A stretch of DNA of 64,000 bases from Carnegiea gigantea (Eukaryota > Streptophyta > Magnoliopsida > Caryophyllales > Cactaceae): positions 162,001-226,000 of the forward strand of contig JAKOGI010000826.1 in the NCBI GenBank assembly GCA_029747015.1. Reading direction: 5' to 3'. The position numbers and the translations under genes were made by a program. Below are positions 1 through 12,076 of the stretch, in pieces. A model generated the notes under the pieces. It ran no database searches. It worked only from the letters and a program-made list of their open reading frames with translations, and was not told the DNA's origin. The number at the start of each line of letters is the position of its first letter. Position 1 is the first letter of the stretch.

Positions 1-2389
1 GCTTGATGGTTAGTGGTTCTCATAAACTTAAGATAGAGACTCTGCCAATGTTCCATTGCCAAACAAGGGGATATTGGTAGTAATTCAGTGATATCTTATC
101 TAAAAATAGTCTACTAGGAATAATGATGGAGTTGTGGAGGCTATTTGTGTGGGGATGGGTGTCGACCATCTTAAAGATCAGACATGAATAAATTTCTAAC
201 TAACACCTCCAATTTGATGAAGGGTCATAACCATACACTAAAGAATATATCGACCCTAAGGACAAGCATGCAAACATATGCAGATATGCACAAATAGGGT
301 TGCCTCTATAAGTGATTATTTGGTATTTAATTAAATCCTTTTATAGCTCGTCACTAAGGTCAAGATGATCACAAAGGACTAGTTAAAGTTACCTTCATCC
401 CTTGAATTCCTTTCATGGGCCTAGGTCTAGTATCTTTCGTGGGCACAGAACAAGAATGAGTTTGTAATTGTTGAGCTATTGTCATGGTCTAAGTATTCTA
501 CTTATGTCTATGTGTCATAAGGCAGGTTTGATTAGATATTGATTAGTGGTTCTAAACGATTCATTTCATTATTAGCTGAGTTAGATTATTGCATCTGGAC
601 TTAATCACTCTCAGAGGTAGAGAATTTTCTTAGTTGAACTTTCAACTTAAGGATTTTACGTGAACCATATTGTTACTAAACAATGAATAAATGAAATATG
701 TAAGTACAAGACTTCCCCTATCGATAAGAGATCTAAGAAACATAAACAAATGTTCTAATCCCTACACAGATCTTGGTTCATTGGCTCATAAGAGGAGTTA
801 TTAGCATCAATATATGGTCAAACATGTGTCTCGAAAGTTAGGAAATGACTAAGCACCCAATTTCTTAGAAGAGGTTTTATTGATTCCAAAATAATTTATG
901 TACAATTATGAGGAAAAATTCTAGAACTCGGTTAAAATTCTAGAACAATTTATAAAGTTAAAGGACTCTATAAAGAGCTTAACTACATAATTTGGTTCAT
1001 TCCATTGATCAGTAAATGGCTAAAAAAGAATTTACAATCTCACTATGTTGCACCTCATGTATAATTATGAATTTCGACTTCAAAAACTCATATTTTTGAA
1101 GGATGATCCAATAAGGCTATTCCAAAGCCTAAATACTTTTTGTTAAGTCTGGTTTTATTTTTAAAATTTTTTAGTTAAAATTCAAAGGAATGTGATTTTG
1201 GTAAACCAAAACACAGGTACTTAAACTGAATTTGTTATTCTGGATAGAGTGTCCTTGTTTCATTTAGCAAAAATCACTAGAGAAGAATTTTGTAAAACTT
1301 CTTCATTTCAGTAAATTAACTTTTATTGAAATTTGTTCTTAATTTTTATTCTGGATAGAGTGTTCTTAATTCTTATTTAAATTTGTTGGACATTCTATGA
1401 TATTGTTTTGGATTTTCCAAAAAGAAGAGTCTGATATGAATTATACTAAAAACTCAGTTATGGAGTTTCAAATTTGAAATTTCATTTCTCACAAATTATT
1501 AAAAATTAGAAAACATGAAATATCAATTCAAGAAGCTCTAAAAGTCTAGTTTATTTGATATGCAAAATGGGTTTTGAGAAAACATCAAGAAGAAGGCAAA
1601 AAATGAGGATAGCAATAAGCTAATCTCATTGCATACCGATTGAGAAAGATTTAACTAGTCCTTGAGAGAATTAGTTAAACTAATTAAACTTAATCAAGAA
1701 ATTTATGTAGTTATTCCAGACCTTTTGTCAAAAACTGGGTCTAAATGTTTAGAACGATTTAATTAGGACTAAGTAGCTCTTGAAAGAACTAAGTAGAACT
1801 AATTAAAACTAATCAATAAATTAGGACCTAGAGATAACCAAAGATGGGAGGAGAGAGTTTGAAAAGTTTGAAGAAGGAGAAGAGTCCCATACTTGAAAGA
1901 ATGAAGCGATATTTATCGACAAATGGGGCTACAACTTACAAATGGGGTTGCAACTTACAATGTCAACAAAACCCTAATGGCTTTTAACGATAAAAAAATA
2001 AATGCAATAAAAATAGAGGGGATATAAACTAGTGAAAAAAAATAGAAAAATAATGAAAAAGATTGTGAGGATCTCAGGATGCCTTGTCATTCAGAATAAA
2101 GAGAAATACAGGTAAAAACAAAGTGATGGGATCAAATTAAGACAAAAATAATTAAAACAATTGTAAAAAAGTGACTTTATTACTACCATACCCAAACAAA
2201 CGTAATGTAGAAGAGGGGAGAGGACCCTTTTTGTATTGTAGCATGGACACTAATGTCCTTTTTTTTTTCCCCTCGTGTGACTCTTTTCCTTATTTTCGTC
2301 TTTTCTTAAAAAAATTATAAAAGGAGGAGGGGATGTTCATGAACCAAAGGAAAAATTTTCTTTTTCCCTTTATTTTTGGGTTTGCCGTA
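1..2389. other. AT-rich intergenic DNA, no gene recognised
   Basis: I see no open frame of useful length and no recognisable transposon terminus. The only local structure is a short direct repeat near 1920-1960, where a segment resembling acaaatggggttgcaactt occurs twice in tandem, and T-rich runs near 2250-2370. It may be a decayed retroelement, but nothing readable supports that. Confidence 0.5.
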
Positions 2390-2397
2390 TTTTGTCT

Positions 2398-2829
2398 GTG
2401 TTCGGTAATAGCGTTTAGAGTAGTGTTTAGTATTTTGATTAAGTTAATACACTAAATAGTTAATTTTTAGTGTTCGGTAAACTAGCGTTTTGATAACTAG
2501 CATTTTAAGTAGCGTTTAGTGTTTTAAGCAGCGTTTTTGAAAAGCTAATAATATTAGCGTTTGACATTTAAAAGTAGCATTTCATATTTTTTAGCCAAAA
2601 AATATCCTTTTAAAATTTTATCTTTCAAAATTATCTATATCCTTTTATGCCAATTTACATTAATCAGCTAACCTAACATCTAAATTTACCGAACACAATA
2701 GTTTAAACTACTCATCTAAATAGCTATCCGCTAACAACTAAATTAGAAATGCTAACCGCTATCTAAACATCTATCCGCTACCTGAACTGCTATCCGTTAC
2801 CTAAACAGTTAATTTTGCCGAACAAGGCC
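2398..2829. mobile_element. hAT-like miniature inverted-repeat element
   Basis: Inverted termini read TGTTCGGTAA (2399-2408) and TTGCCGAACA (2815-2824). They are flanked by the direct repeat TTTGTCT at 2391-2397 and 2830-2836, which fits the 7-8 bp target duplication of hAT-type elements. The interior is AT-rich, non-coding, and repeats variants of tagcgtttag near the left end and gctatccgctac near the right end, as expected of an element with repeated subterminal binding motifs. The right terminus carries about five more bases (AGGCC) than the left, so the left end has probably lost a few. Superfamily assignment is inference from TSD length. Confidence 0.5.
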
Positions 2830-2839
2830 TTTGTCTTTT

Positions 2840-3074
2840 TCCCTTTTTTCTTTCTTTTTATTTTCCCTTTTTTGTTTGAATTATGTGGGAAGATGGATTT
2901 TGGGTTTTTTATTTGGACTCTTTGGTCAATTTTTGTGGTTAACCTTGGCTTATAACTGAGCCTATATTAATTTTAATTCTTTTGCATTTTCAAATGTTGA
3001 AAAAACTATATTAAAAATAGACCTCAATAAAAAAGATGAACCAAAATTCAATGTCTACAAAATAACTTAATGTT
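2840..3074. other. Short AT-rich spacer
   Basis: T-rich and then A-rich sequence between the miniature element and the left end of the first CACTA transposon. No gene or repeat is recognised. Confidence 0.4.
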
Positions 3075-3096
3075 TATTACAATAATGTAGCAAATC

Positions 3097-3400
3097 TGCG
3101 ACGGAAATTCCGACGGGAATTTGGGTGGATTCTAACGGAAAATCATCTCTTAGACGGAAATTCCAACCGAAAAAGAGGCATCGGGAATTGGATCATCGGA
3201 GATTGGTGTCCGACGGATTCCAAAAGAATCTGATTGATTTTCTGATGGATATACCCGATAGAAATTCCGTCAGACAGTTCTGCAGCAGCCATACATTTTT
3301 GCAGGGAAAATCAATTTGTGTTGGAATTTCGGATGGAAAATTCCATCGAAAATTCCGACGGAAATTAATTTTCCATCAAAAAAAAATAACCCAATAAAAA
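3097..3400. repeat. Left subterminal repeat block of CACTA-1
   Basis: Motifs of the form GACGGAAATTCCG, AATTCCGTCAGAC and TCCGACGGAAATT occur in both orientations. The same motif family returns at 26060-26260, the other end. In CACTA elements such blocks bind the TNPA-type protein. An open frame of 90 codons here is a by-product of the repeats. Confidence 0.7.
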
Positions 3401-3734
3401 TAAAAAAGGTAGCCCAATAAAAAACGCAATCGCCCAAAAAAAAATTCTAAATAATCACATATAAAAAAACCCACCCCAAAAAGCTACCACGTACGATTTT
3501 TTTTGTCTGAAAAATAAAAGTGCTAAATTAAAAATTATTCATGCCATTCAAAGGCTAAATTGAAAATTATTCATTACATCCACAGTTATTTTTAGTCTAC
3601 AAACAGATTGATTAAACTAATCCGAATCAGATAAATTCATGGGATCATTATTGTCATTTTGGGAGTCATGCTTGTCATCAGAGTCTAAGTTCGGTTGGCT
3701 ATAGAAGAACCTGCACTTTGCCTCTTAAGAAATC

Positions 3735-4268
3735 TCAAACTTTTTTCATGATACGCTCTGTTTTCTCCTGTTTTTTGACAATTTGACTTATGGCCTCTGC
3801 TTGCTTGGTAATACTCTGACTAAGGTGTTGTGCTTGTTCTCTTAGATCAAAGTGCTCAACTGATGAGTGGCATGCAGCCGCAATTGTAGCTGATTTCTTC
3901 AACTTGACACCCTCAGTACCAAAACCGTACACACAGCCTTTTTTGTTCAAATTTTCTTGAAGCCAAAACTCTTCTGCGGTCATAGGCGGCAATTGAGAGC
4001 CCCCTTGAGTTGTTGCATGAGTGTACTCCTCCCATTTCTTATGGTGCTCCTCTTAAAAGTTGTGAAAATAAAACTATTACATACTAAGGCGACAATTATA
4101 ACATATGAATTAAATAATGTCTGAATAAAATGTGTCAAACTTTACATATTTTTTTACAGATTTCTTATCAACGAACACTTTATCTTGGCCTTGCAGTGAG
4201 TGTTCTTAAACAGTTCTTCATATGTGGGTTCCTACCTAATGCTTTGGCCTGTAAAAAACAAAATGTTC

Positions 4269-4327
<59 letters not shown>

Positions 4328-5439
4328 CACACACATACCTTGAATATAGGAAATATTATTAATAAGCTTATTAATTACCAGGCGTCTTTTCCTTTTACTA
4401 ATAGGAATTGAGCCACATGTATGTAACGAAAGTCCAAAACCTTCTAGATCACTCAATCTATTCTTTTTATTTTGTTGACTCAACTTCTTAAACTTATCAT
4501 CCTCAGTCCAATGCTTAAGCATCTCATTCCAAACACTAGGAGGTAACCACTTTGGTTTTTTGTTATACTTCCTAGCATATAGAAGAATGTCCTTAAGTCG
4601 AGTTGTACATCTAGACTCATAGTTGCGCCGTATGTGGAGTTTATTATTTGGATGCCAGTAATAGTGTTTCTATAACAAAGTTCAAGTATATTAGTAAACA
4701 CATCGAACAATTTAATGACGACATTAAAATTAATTATACAGAAACCCAATGTTGAACTCATTAAACCATATGTCTCACTGGGATTGTCGAACTTCCCGTC
4801 ACATGGTTCAAGGACGTGGGTACTTACCTACGAAGCTTTCAACAATTTTTTGAACTACGCCCTAGTATGGAACAAAACTAGGTACAAAAAAATCGTTAAA
4901 ATTAATTACTGTAGGCATGAAAAAAAATATGATTAGCGATGGAGAAGATTTATAATAAACTTACGTATCACCGTCAAGTTGCAAATAAATATTATTATTT
5001 GTGCTTGCAACTTCACTATCAGGTGTAGGACTTTGTCTATCTCCTCATGCCCTTTCATTTTGGACCCCTTCATTGTGGATTGAGTGGCTTGGCATCCTAG
5101 GCTGACCAACAATCTGATTACTATTGAAATGTGGGCTAATAGTGCCAAATTATTGATGAACTAATGGGGTAGTTGAAGTGCCACCGATGTAAAGATTATT
5201 GGGTTGGATTGGTGTTTGCATACCCATGCCAGAAAAAGGTTATATGGTTGCTCATTTATGCTACCAAAATAATTTCCAAACGGTTGAGTTAGGTCAAGGA
5301 AACCTCCAAACATCCCACTGAAGGTGTTTGTTTCATAGTTTTCACCTAGATCATTCTGTGGGGTCGGTTGCGGTGCTCCTCTACCCGCACCACTCCTAAC
5401 GATTCGATCTCGATCACGTCCACTATTTGCCCTAAACAT
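3735..5439 (-). pseudogene. TNPA-like protein (Transposase_24 family), broken
   Basis: Fragments read from right to left. 5439-5161 gives a Gly/Asn/Gln-rich N-terminal part. 4522-4400 gives the family signature with W..DDKFKKLS, NKKNRL and a degraded HTGGS-like motif (HTCGS). 3992-3735 gives the C-terminal part with VYGFGTEG and a heptad-like helix rich in Gln/Lys ending EKTERIMKKV. These match the plant En/Spm Transposase_24 family, which binds subterminal repeats. A simple GT/AT repeat and several stops or unplaced introns lie between the pieces. It sits downstream of the TNP2 gene on the same strand, as in other CACTA elements. Exon limits are approximate. Confidence 0.65.
4267..4331. repeat. 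(AT)n(GT)n microsatellite
   Basis: An AT run passes into about 20 GT units. It lies between two exon-like fragments of the TNPA-like pseudogene, in a probable intron. Confidence 0.9.
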
Positions 5440-5669
5440 CTAACAAATAAGAACAAAATAGACACAAAATACAGCAGCGTAAACATTGATAGTATTGTCA
5501 TTGAAAAATCACAACAAACAAAGAAATTTTCAGCAACTAAATTAGACTAAATGTGTCAAACACATATAATTATTTTTCCTCACTTGCAATTAAAAATAAA
5601 GTACACAAACATGCATAAAGATCCATACAGCTAAAAGATTAAATCAATCAAAAAGATTAAATCAACCAT

Positions 5670-6878
5670 TGTGGGACACATCATCATCGTCGTCATCATC
5701 ACTTTGCAATGTCATATCTCATTGCTCATCATCATCAGTGCCTTCAGCTTCACTCTACCATTCACCTTCTTCGTCCTCTTCATAGTCATCATCATCATGT
5801 TCACCATCGCCATCATGATCATCACCCCAACCATGTCCATCAACATCATCAGTTTGTGTAGTTTCATCAATTAATATTGTGGCTATTACGTTATCCACAT
5901 TCATGATTGTCATTCCTAACTATTGATAGGCAAACTCTAAACTATCCTCATCTTTAGGGGCACCGCGAGGTTTGTTTGGTATCGCTGCCCACTAGTTTGC
6001 TTTTCCTGGTATTCCCTGAGGGTACTTAAGGTATACCATTTGGGTTGCAGTATCAGCAAATATGAATGGATCAAACTTTTTGTAACGTCGGTTATGATTA
6101 ACCTTAGGATAGGGGGTAAATTTAGTATAACGTAGCCCCAGATGAACATTCGGGTCAAACCACTCACAATTAAAAAGTACACATTTCTTAATTGGTTCAC
6201 CCATGAATTCAACATGAATAATTTCAAGAAGTATGCCATAATAATCTACTGATACTTCATCACTGCCTACTCCTTTGAGACATACGCCACAGTTATATGT
6301 AACTTTACCTTCATTCCTAGCCTTGGTATGAAACCGAAAACCATTCATTTATACCCACAAAAATATTCCACTACCATAATAGGTCTATGAGATAAGTTGA
6401 CAAAAAAATTTTGCCTTTCATCGTCAAACACCTGGTAAGAGTTAACCTATGAGGAAAAAAACATATTATTCTTTTTAGAGTTAAAAGCCTTTTTGTAAGA
6501 GTTGAAGATTAATTATGAAAAATTACTTACGTTGTATTCAAACCACTGTGCAAAATTTGCCTCGATAAACAAATCAACTTTCACATCACTCGTTTTAGGA
6601 TTATGACCGCAGAATTGATGTCTAAACCAACTGTATTTAAATATTCAAATTATTTAATTACTGAACAATTGAAGTATTCAAATAAAACTTTGAACAACCG
6701 ATAAACTTACTCCAAATATGGTTGCACTTCATCGCAATTCAGTAAGATGTGAAGACGAGCGACACGATACTCTGGCTCAGTAAGATAGTTTTTTCCTCGA
6801 TTTTCAAATAGAGTACCATTACGATTGAACACCGAAAGAGTCGACATTTGTGATTCGGATTGTTGCATACTCTCATTA
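5670..6878 (-). pseudogene. CACTA TNP2-type transposase, C-terminal part (DUF4216, acidic tail)
   Basis: Reading leftward from the nested insertion, 6878-6707 continues the frame that stops at 21111 on the far side. It holds SMQQSESQMSTLS and GKNYLTEPEYRVARLHILLNC. A probable intron or degenerate linker follows (about 6700-6360). 6348-5992 matches DUF4216, with the characteristic CVLFNCEWFDP and a tail matching VYLKYPQGIP. Further left, 5870-5670 translates to a strongly acidic run rich in Asp and Glu (HDGDGEHDDDDYEEDEEGEW), typical of the C-terminus of these transposases, with one internal stop. The plus-strand hydrophobic frame here is only the complement of the acidic codons. Confidence 0.75.
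6874..6878. other. Left target-site duplication CATTA of the LTR array
   Basis: CATTA immediately precedes the first LTR and is repeated immediately after the third LTR at 21111-21115. A 5-bp duplication is standard for LTR retrotransposon integration. It shows that the whole three-LTR structure descends from one insertion. Confidence 0.85.
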
Positions 6879-8000
6879 TGTAACACCCCCGACCTCAGGC
6901 GGGTCGTGTTACACGCCACAGCCTTCCCCTGGGGAAGGACTGTTAAGGCAACTTGCTTAAACATATTAGAAACATAACATAAGAGAGACTCAAAATTTAA
7001 AACTTAAGCCACTATAACCTAATTGGGCCTTGAGTCTAACCCTAGGGCTAGAAATGCTAGAATTTTCTTAATTTCTGGGGCAAAACGGGTAGAGTCTCCC
7101 CTGAAAACTGACCATTTCCCAGGTTTAAAGTCTTACATAATAACCCTGCAATACATAATGGTACTATATAACACCAACATCTCAACGACTACACGCCGGA
7201 GTCCACAACTCTACGGGCCACACGCCCGGAGTATACAGGGCTTTCTATTTTTCGTAAACTTTACAAGAAGTTAAATAATTACATAACCTTACAACATATT
7301 CAATATTACATAATTACGTCATAATCAAACCAAGCAAGTCCATCCTTGTTGCACTCCACGCGTCAATCACATACCTGTGGATCTGGGAAAAAGGGAAAAA
7401 GTAATGGGGATGAGCAACTACCGCTCAGTGAGTAAACCCTCTCTCCCAAAACATACTTAAAATACATATCAACATACGAAATCCTTTCGTAATTCATTTT
7501 AGTTGAAGAGCTTTCACATAATACAACATATTCGAACCATAAACACAGCGAAGGAATAGTCAAACCAAAAAGCTTAACTTTAGTAAAAACCGTAATATGT
7601 TGACCAACCATAATGAAGTTACGTAAACCCAGGAACATAGCATAAATAGGGATTTTACACATAATCTTTACTTATAGAAAAACATACGTAGTAAATTATT
7701 CACGTAAATGAGGAGACTAGACTCTTAGAGGTACTTTGTTACTGCCATCCCGAGTTGACCAAACTCGAGCGGCAACATATATCTATCCGGACAAACATCA
7801 TACTATGCTGGGACGTAATTTCATACTTAGACTTCAGGCGAGAATCAAACCACCATCCCTGAATCTATCATAACGTAACATATGTGATACCAGGCATGAA
7901 CTAAGCCACCATTCCTGGGTCTCAGACTTAAGCTTAAAGTTTCTAGAGTAGCTCCTCTACGCACACATAGACATAAATATAACCATACGTTCACATACAT

Positions 8001-8365
8001 ACTCATACTGATTCATATATAGGTCTTAGGAACTTATGAAATTCATATACATACATACTTAGTAGATAAACATGCTTATACGTATTCATATATAAGTTTT
8101 ATGAATTTAAAACATGAAAACATAATACACATACAAACTTCGTAGACAAACATACTTATACGTATTCATATATAAGTTTTATGAACTTAAAACATGAAAA
8201 CATAATACACATACATACTTCGTAGACAAACATACTTATACGTATTCATATATAAGTTTAATGAACTTAAAGCATGAAAACTTAATACACATACATACTT
8301 AGAGGACAAACATGCTTATACATATTCATATATAAGTTTTATGAACTTAAAACATGAGAACATAA
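8001..8365. repeat. 80-bp tandem repeat inside LTR copy 1
   Basis: The phrase cgtattcatatataagttt recurs at 8081, 8161, 8241 and 8321, exactly 80 bp apart, with a more divergent first unit near 8001. The same block is in LTR 2 (about 13198-13560) and LTR 3 (about 18383-18745). In LTR 2 the last unit has lost one base. Confidence 0.9.
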
Positions 8366-8569
8366 TTTTCTTACGACTTTAGCTTTAGGCAAATAACAAG
8401 AAAGGCCTCTTAAAAACATGGTGAGTATACTAACTCACGATTCAAAACTTCGTAGTTACTGGCGTGCTCTTGAAAGTTAGGATTCGTAAATAATCACCTT
8501 CAGTTTCCCTTTTACGCTCATTACAACCTGTCAAACACAAGCGATGAACATGATACAAGCCAAGTTTAC

Positions 8570-9595
8570 TAATCTCATAAATCGATTTCGTGAATGGTTT
8601 GAAAGTTTTTCATAATCGAATTAAATTTGCTAACGTGTAAACTAACTTTGTAAAATACGTTTACGAATTCGTAAAACGACTTCGTTTTTAATTTAGAAGT
8701 TTCGTATAAACGTAATACGTTAATTAACTAGTAAAACGATCTCCTTTTAGGCTTAAAAGCTTCTTATAAGGGCAATAAGTTGGTTAATACTTAAAACGAC
8801 TTTACTTTAAACTTAAAGGTTTCTTATAAAGGTAACACGTTTACCAAGTCGTAAAATGATTTCGTTTTCAACTCAAAAACTTCTTAATAACGTAAAACGA
8901 TTGCTAACTCATAAAACGACTTCGCTTTTTAGCTAAAAGCTTCCTTTAAATGTAATATGTATGCTAAATCGTAAATCGCAACTCGTTTGAAACATAACGT
9001 GTTTAGTTAATGCTTAATTCAAACTAAGTTCGAAGCTTAAGGCTTCTCATAAACGTTATAAGTCTATTAACACATAAATCGACTTCCTTTGCAACTTCAA
9101 AGCTTCTTAAAAACGTAATAAGCTGGTTAAGTCGTAAAACAAATTCGTTCCTAACTTCAAAGCTTCATATAAACGTATTACGGCAACTAACTTGCAAAAT
9201 GACCTCGTTTTTAACTTAAGAACTTCCTATAGACGTAAAACATTTGCCAGTTTGTAAAAACGACTCCATTATTGACTTAAAAGCTTCGTATAAACGTAAT
9301 ACGTTTATTAACTTATAAAACGACTTCACTTTAAACTTAAAAGTTTCTTATAAACGTTACACGTTTACTAAATCGTAAAACGACTTATTTTCTAACTTAA
9401 ATGCTTCGCAAAAACACAATAAGTTTACTAAATCGTAAAGCGACTTCGTCTTTAACTAAAAGGCTCTTTATAAACATAACAAGGATGCCTAATCATAAAA
9501 CGACTTTGGTTCTAACTTGAAAGCTTCATATAAACGTAATAGGGTTGCTAAATCATAAAAACAACTTCGTTTCTAACTTAAATGCTATGATTAGC
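8570..9595. repeat. About 61-bp degenerate tandem repeat inside LTR copy 1
   Basis: Roughly 15-17 imperfect units share the pattern cgtaaaacgacttcgttt, then taacttaaaagcttc, then tataaacgtaatacgttt. Unit length is near 58-62 bp. Equivalent blocks occupy about 13765-14775 in LTR 2 and about 18965-19965 in LTR 3. It has no coding capacity and lies downstream of the TATA box in the coding direction, so it would be transcribed. Confidence 0.85.
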
Positions 9596-10000
9596 AATAA
9601 ATGTAAGCTAGATTCATCGAAAACTCCATTTTAAAACATCTAGCAACCTTTCAAGAATATATTGGTTCTGCCCTAGCATAGCAATGTTTAATTCATTTGC
9701 TTGTCCACACATATAATCGAATTCATACAATAACAATTCAATCTACCAATTCAGTAAACTGATTCATATAACTATCATTCGAAATCCTTAAAATAGGAGG
9801 GATTAAAGGTCCACCCACCTCGAATCCAAGCTATATGCGTGAGAATTGGCTGGATTGAAGTCAAAAATCGGACTCCACACACCCAGAAAATCGGCTGCCT
9901 TCGCGTGAGGTTCGAACACCACCAAACCCAAAACCCTAACTTGTGATTTTTGAAGAACTCAAGCACAATTAGCATGAATTGAAGGAAATTAAACCAAGGA

Positions 10001-10014
10001 TTCAATTTATAGAG
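10001..10014 (-). promoter_or_regulatory. TATA box in LTR copy 1
   Basis: The minus strand reads CTCTATAAATTGAA, a good plant TATA match, about 720 bp into the LTR. It is the likely retrotransposon promoter. No start site can be placed from sequence alone. Confidence 0.6.
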
Positions 10015-10731
10015 GTAAGGTTGCTCGAATTCTCACCTACATGCGCGAAATCCTCCGGGTGTTCGGTCGGTTCTGCGCTGAAATGGGCTCGGCCACGCGA
10101 AGGGGGAGACGCCGGCACCTGGTGGGGCGTCGCCTGAGCTCCGGTCAGGCCTGAGACGCGGCGTGCAGTGAGGAACAGAGAAGGAAAGGCAGGCGTGGAG
10201 TTTAAAGTCCGCGAATGGTGGAGGAAGTAGAAGAACGGGTAGAGAGAAGGGGGTGTCGGGTCATGCGTGAAGGAGGAAGAAGAAGCAGGCACGGGGGTTC
10301 ACGTGTGGATTAATTTTAATCCCCTTCTTCTTTTTTTTTTTTTTTGATTCAATTCTACCACAAAACTTCAACCTATTGTATTAATAATCAAATACCCGGG
10401 CCTCTAATCTTAAACCGAGTTCCTAAATATAATCGTTGGTCAGCTTACCGGCCATTTGATTATATTAAGGATCGATTTAGTGCATTACGGAACTATTACC
10501 AAGGTTCAATAATCTGAATATATTTGGGAATTGCTTTTGTTGAAGTTTCAAGGAATCGAAGGCTTGCCTTGTCACACAACTTTAGAAAATTTATTTTTGG
10601 GATCTAAAGTTGAATAGATCAATAACTTGGGCGATATGGCAGTTGTAGGTTGGCAGATATGAAAACAAAAGCTTCGAACCTAACAGGCATAATATTTGTT
10701 AAGCAAGTACGTCAAAAATGCGGGTCTCACA

Positions 10732-10744
10732 TTCTTCCCCCCTT
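10732..10744 (-). other. Polypurine tract, interior 1
   Basis: The minus strand reads AAGGGGGGAAGAA directly against the start of LTR 1 (TGTGAGACC), the standard place for the plus-strand primer. Confidence 0.85.
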
Positions 10745-10888
10745 ATAAAAAGTTTCGTCCTCGAAACTTATGCGCTTTGGTCACATGATGCGAAATAAAT
10801 CCATATATACTTATATAAAAAGGAAGTACTTAAAGAAAGATTTCTTACCGACTTTCATACACATCATGGAGCTGTGAAATTGGATGAG

Positions 10889-11836
10889 TCATTTTCTTGC
10901 TTGGAGATTGCTGCCGCCTTGCCTATTTGCTGATTGAGTACTTTCATTAGCTTGCATGTTTTCCTGTACTTTCTTCGGACATTGGTTTTGGTAATGTCCA
11001 ATTTCTCCACACCCAAAGCACGCTCCAGTTAATCTTGCACAGGGCCCATTGTGGAGCTTGCCACACGTCTCACATCGAGGCCTTGGCTCATATGGAGTGC
11101 GGTCCTTCTGAGATTGATGATTGGAGTTAGGCTTCCTCCCATTCCCACGTACCACTCCTTGTGAGCTCTCGACCTCCCGCTTCCTTTTCTGTTGCGTAGC
11201 TAACTCAGATGCCTCAGACTCATCTATAACACACTCCACTTTGATGGCTTTTTAGTACATCGTTTGGAGGTTTGAAAAGGTTAGTGCAGCCATGTTTGTC
11301 TTTAACTTGGATTTGAGGCCTCTCTCAAATCGTTCCATTTTCATTTCCTCATTCGCCACTTGATGAGGAGCAAACCTACTCAATTCATTAAACTTAGACA
11401 TATACTCGATATCTGGCATTTTTCCTTGCTTTAGGTCCAAAAATTCCTGCTCCTTAGCCCATTTTACCTCCTTAGGATAGTATTTTTCATCTAATAACCC
11501 CTTGAACTCTGCCCAAGTTAGTGGTTGTTCGCCTTCTTTTGGCTTAACCGTATCCCACCAAAAGCTAGCATTTTTCTCAAATAAGTGAGCTGCGAACTTC
11601 ACCTTATAATTAGCAAGACACTCCATAACCTCAAACAATCCCTCAATCTTCCTCTTCCAGTGCTCATACTGAATTGGATCGGGTGCTCCGTCAAACGTAG
11701 GGGGCTTAAGCTTCAAAAATTTAATGAGCATCTCCATCCCATCATTTGGAGGCGGAGGTGGAGGAGGATTTTGCCTCTCTTCCGACATATCGTATACTAT
11801 CTTAACTCCTGCACTCGTAATAAGACTCCAGGTCAC
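10889..11836 (-). pseudogene. gag: Ty3/gypsy gag, interior 1 (one nonsense codon)
   Basis: The start is either Met at 11836 or the MSEERQN Met at 11788; a poly-Pro run follows. The core (11740-11260) has the gag family pattern with FDGAPDPIQYEHWKRKIEG, ASFWWDT, WAEFKGLLDEKYYP and EYMSKFNELSRFAP. A Lys/Arg-rich stretch and a zinc knuckle CFGCGEIGHYQNQC (CX2CX4HX4C) follow, with a second Cys-rich motif CETCGKLHNGPC before it. The frame is open except for one TAA at 11252-11254, where interior 2 has CAA (Gln). The product would package retrotransposon RNA. No pol follows. Confidence 0.9.
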
Positions 11837-12059
11837 TTATGTGCACCATATACATATACTACTTATAGAGGAATTTCCATCGACCCCCTCCTAGTAAGCT
11901 TACAACAATTTAGCACTTAACACTTAACACTTAACACTTAATATACAACATACATCGCATAGCACATAACACGTAGCACATAACATATAACTCTTAGCAC
12001 ATAAAAACATATCGGCGAGTCAAATCTCATTTTCTTTTATCGTTTTATCAAATCCTATA

Positions 12060-12071
12060 GCTCTGATACCA
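12060..12071 (-). other. Primer-binding site, interior 1
   Basis: The minus strand reads TGGTATCAGAGC five bases after the LTR end. This is the common plant retrotransposon site complementary to the 3' end of initiator tRNA-Met. Confidence 0.9.
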
Positions 12072-12076
12072 TCAAA

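Larger units (their letters stand above)
6879..10731 (-). repeat. LTR copy 1 (3853 bp)
   Basis: It runs from TGTAACACCC to GGGTCTCACA on the plus strand, i.e. TG...CA in the coding direction. It has an AT-rich part with two tandem-repeat blocks (about 8001-8365 and 8570-9595) and a GC-rich stretch (10030-10300). A TATA box lies at 10001-10014. With the promoter there, U3 would be about 0.7 kb and R-U5 about 3.1 kb, an unusually long transcribed leader (inference). Small frames that recur in all three LTRs, for example 10292-10002 and 10005-9775, show no known domain and are not called as genes. Confidence 0.9.

Noticed and set aside
5671..5874. Hydrophobic 67-residue plus-strand frame resembling a membrane peptide.
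   Set aside because: It is the complement of the GAT/GAC-rich acidic tail of the CACTA transposase, which by itself produces Ile/Met/Val-rich codons.
8001..9595. Regular spaced repeats considered as a CRISPR array.
   Set aside because: Units are contiguous and degenerate with no unique spacers, inside plant LTRs.
9905..9925. ggttcgaacacc, resembling the B box of a tRNA gene.
   Set aside because: No A box or cloverleaf can be formed around it, and it recurs in all three LTRs as part of the LTR.
9775..10292. Two open frames on the minus strand, conserved in all three LTRs, as possible host-like genes.
   Set aside because: They match no family I know, are short, differ in length and frame between copies, and lie in the LTR promoter/leader. 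Their conservation is explained by LTR duplication.
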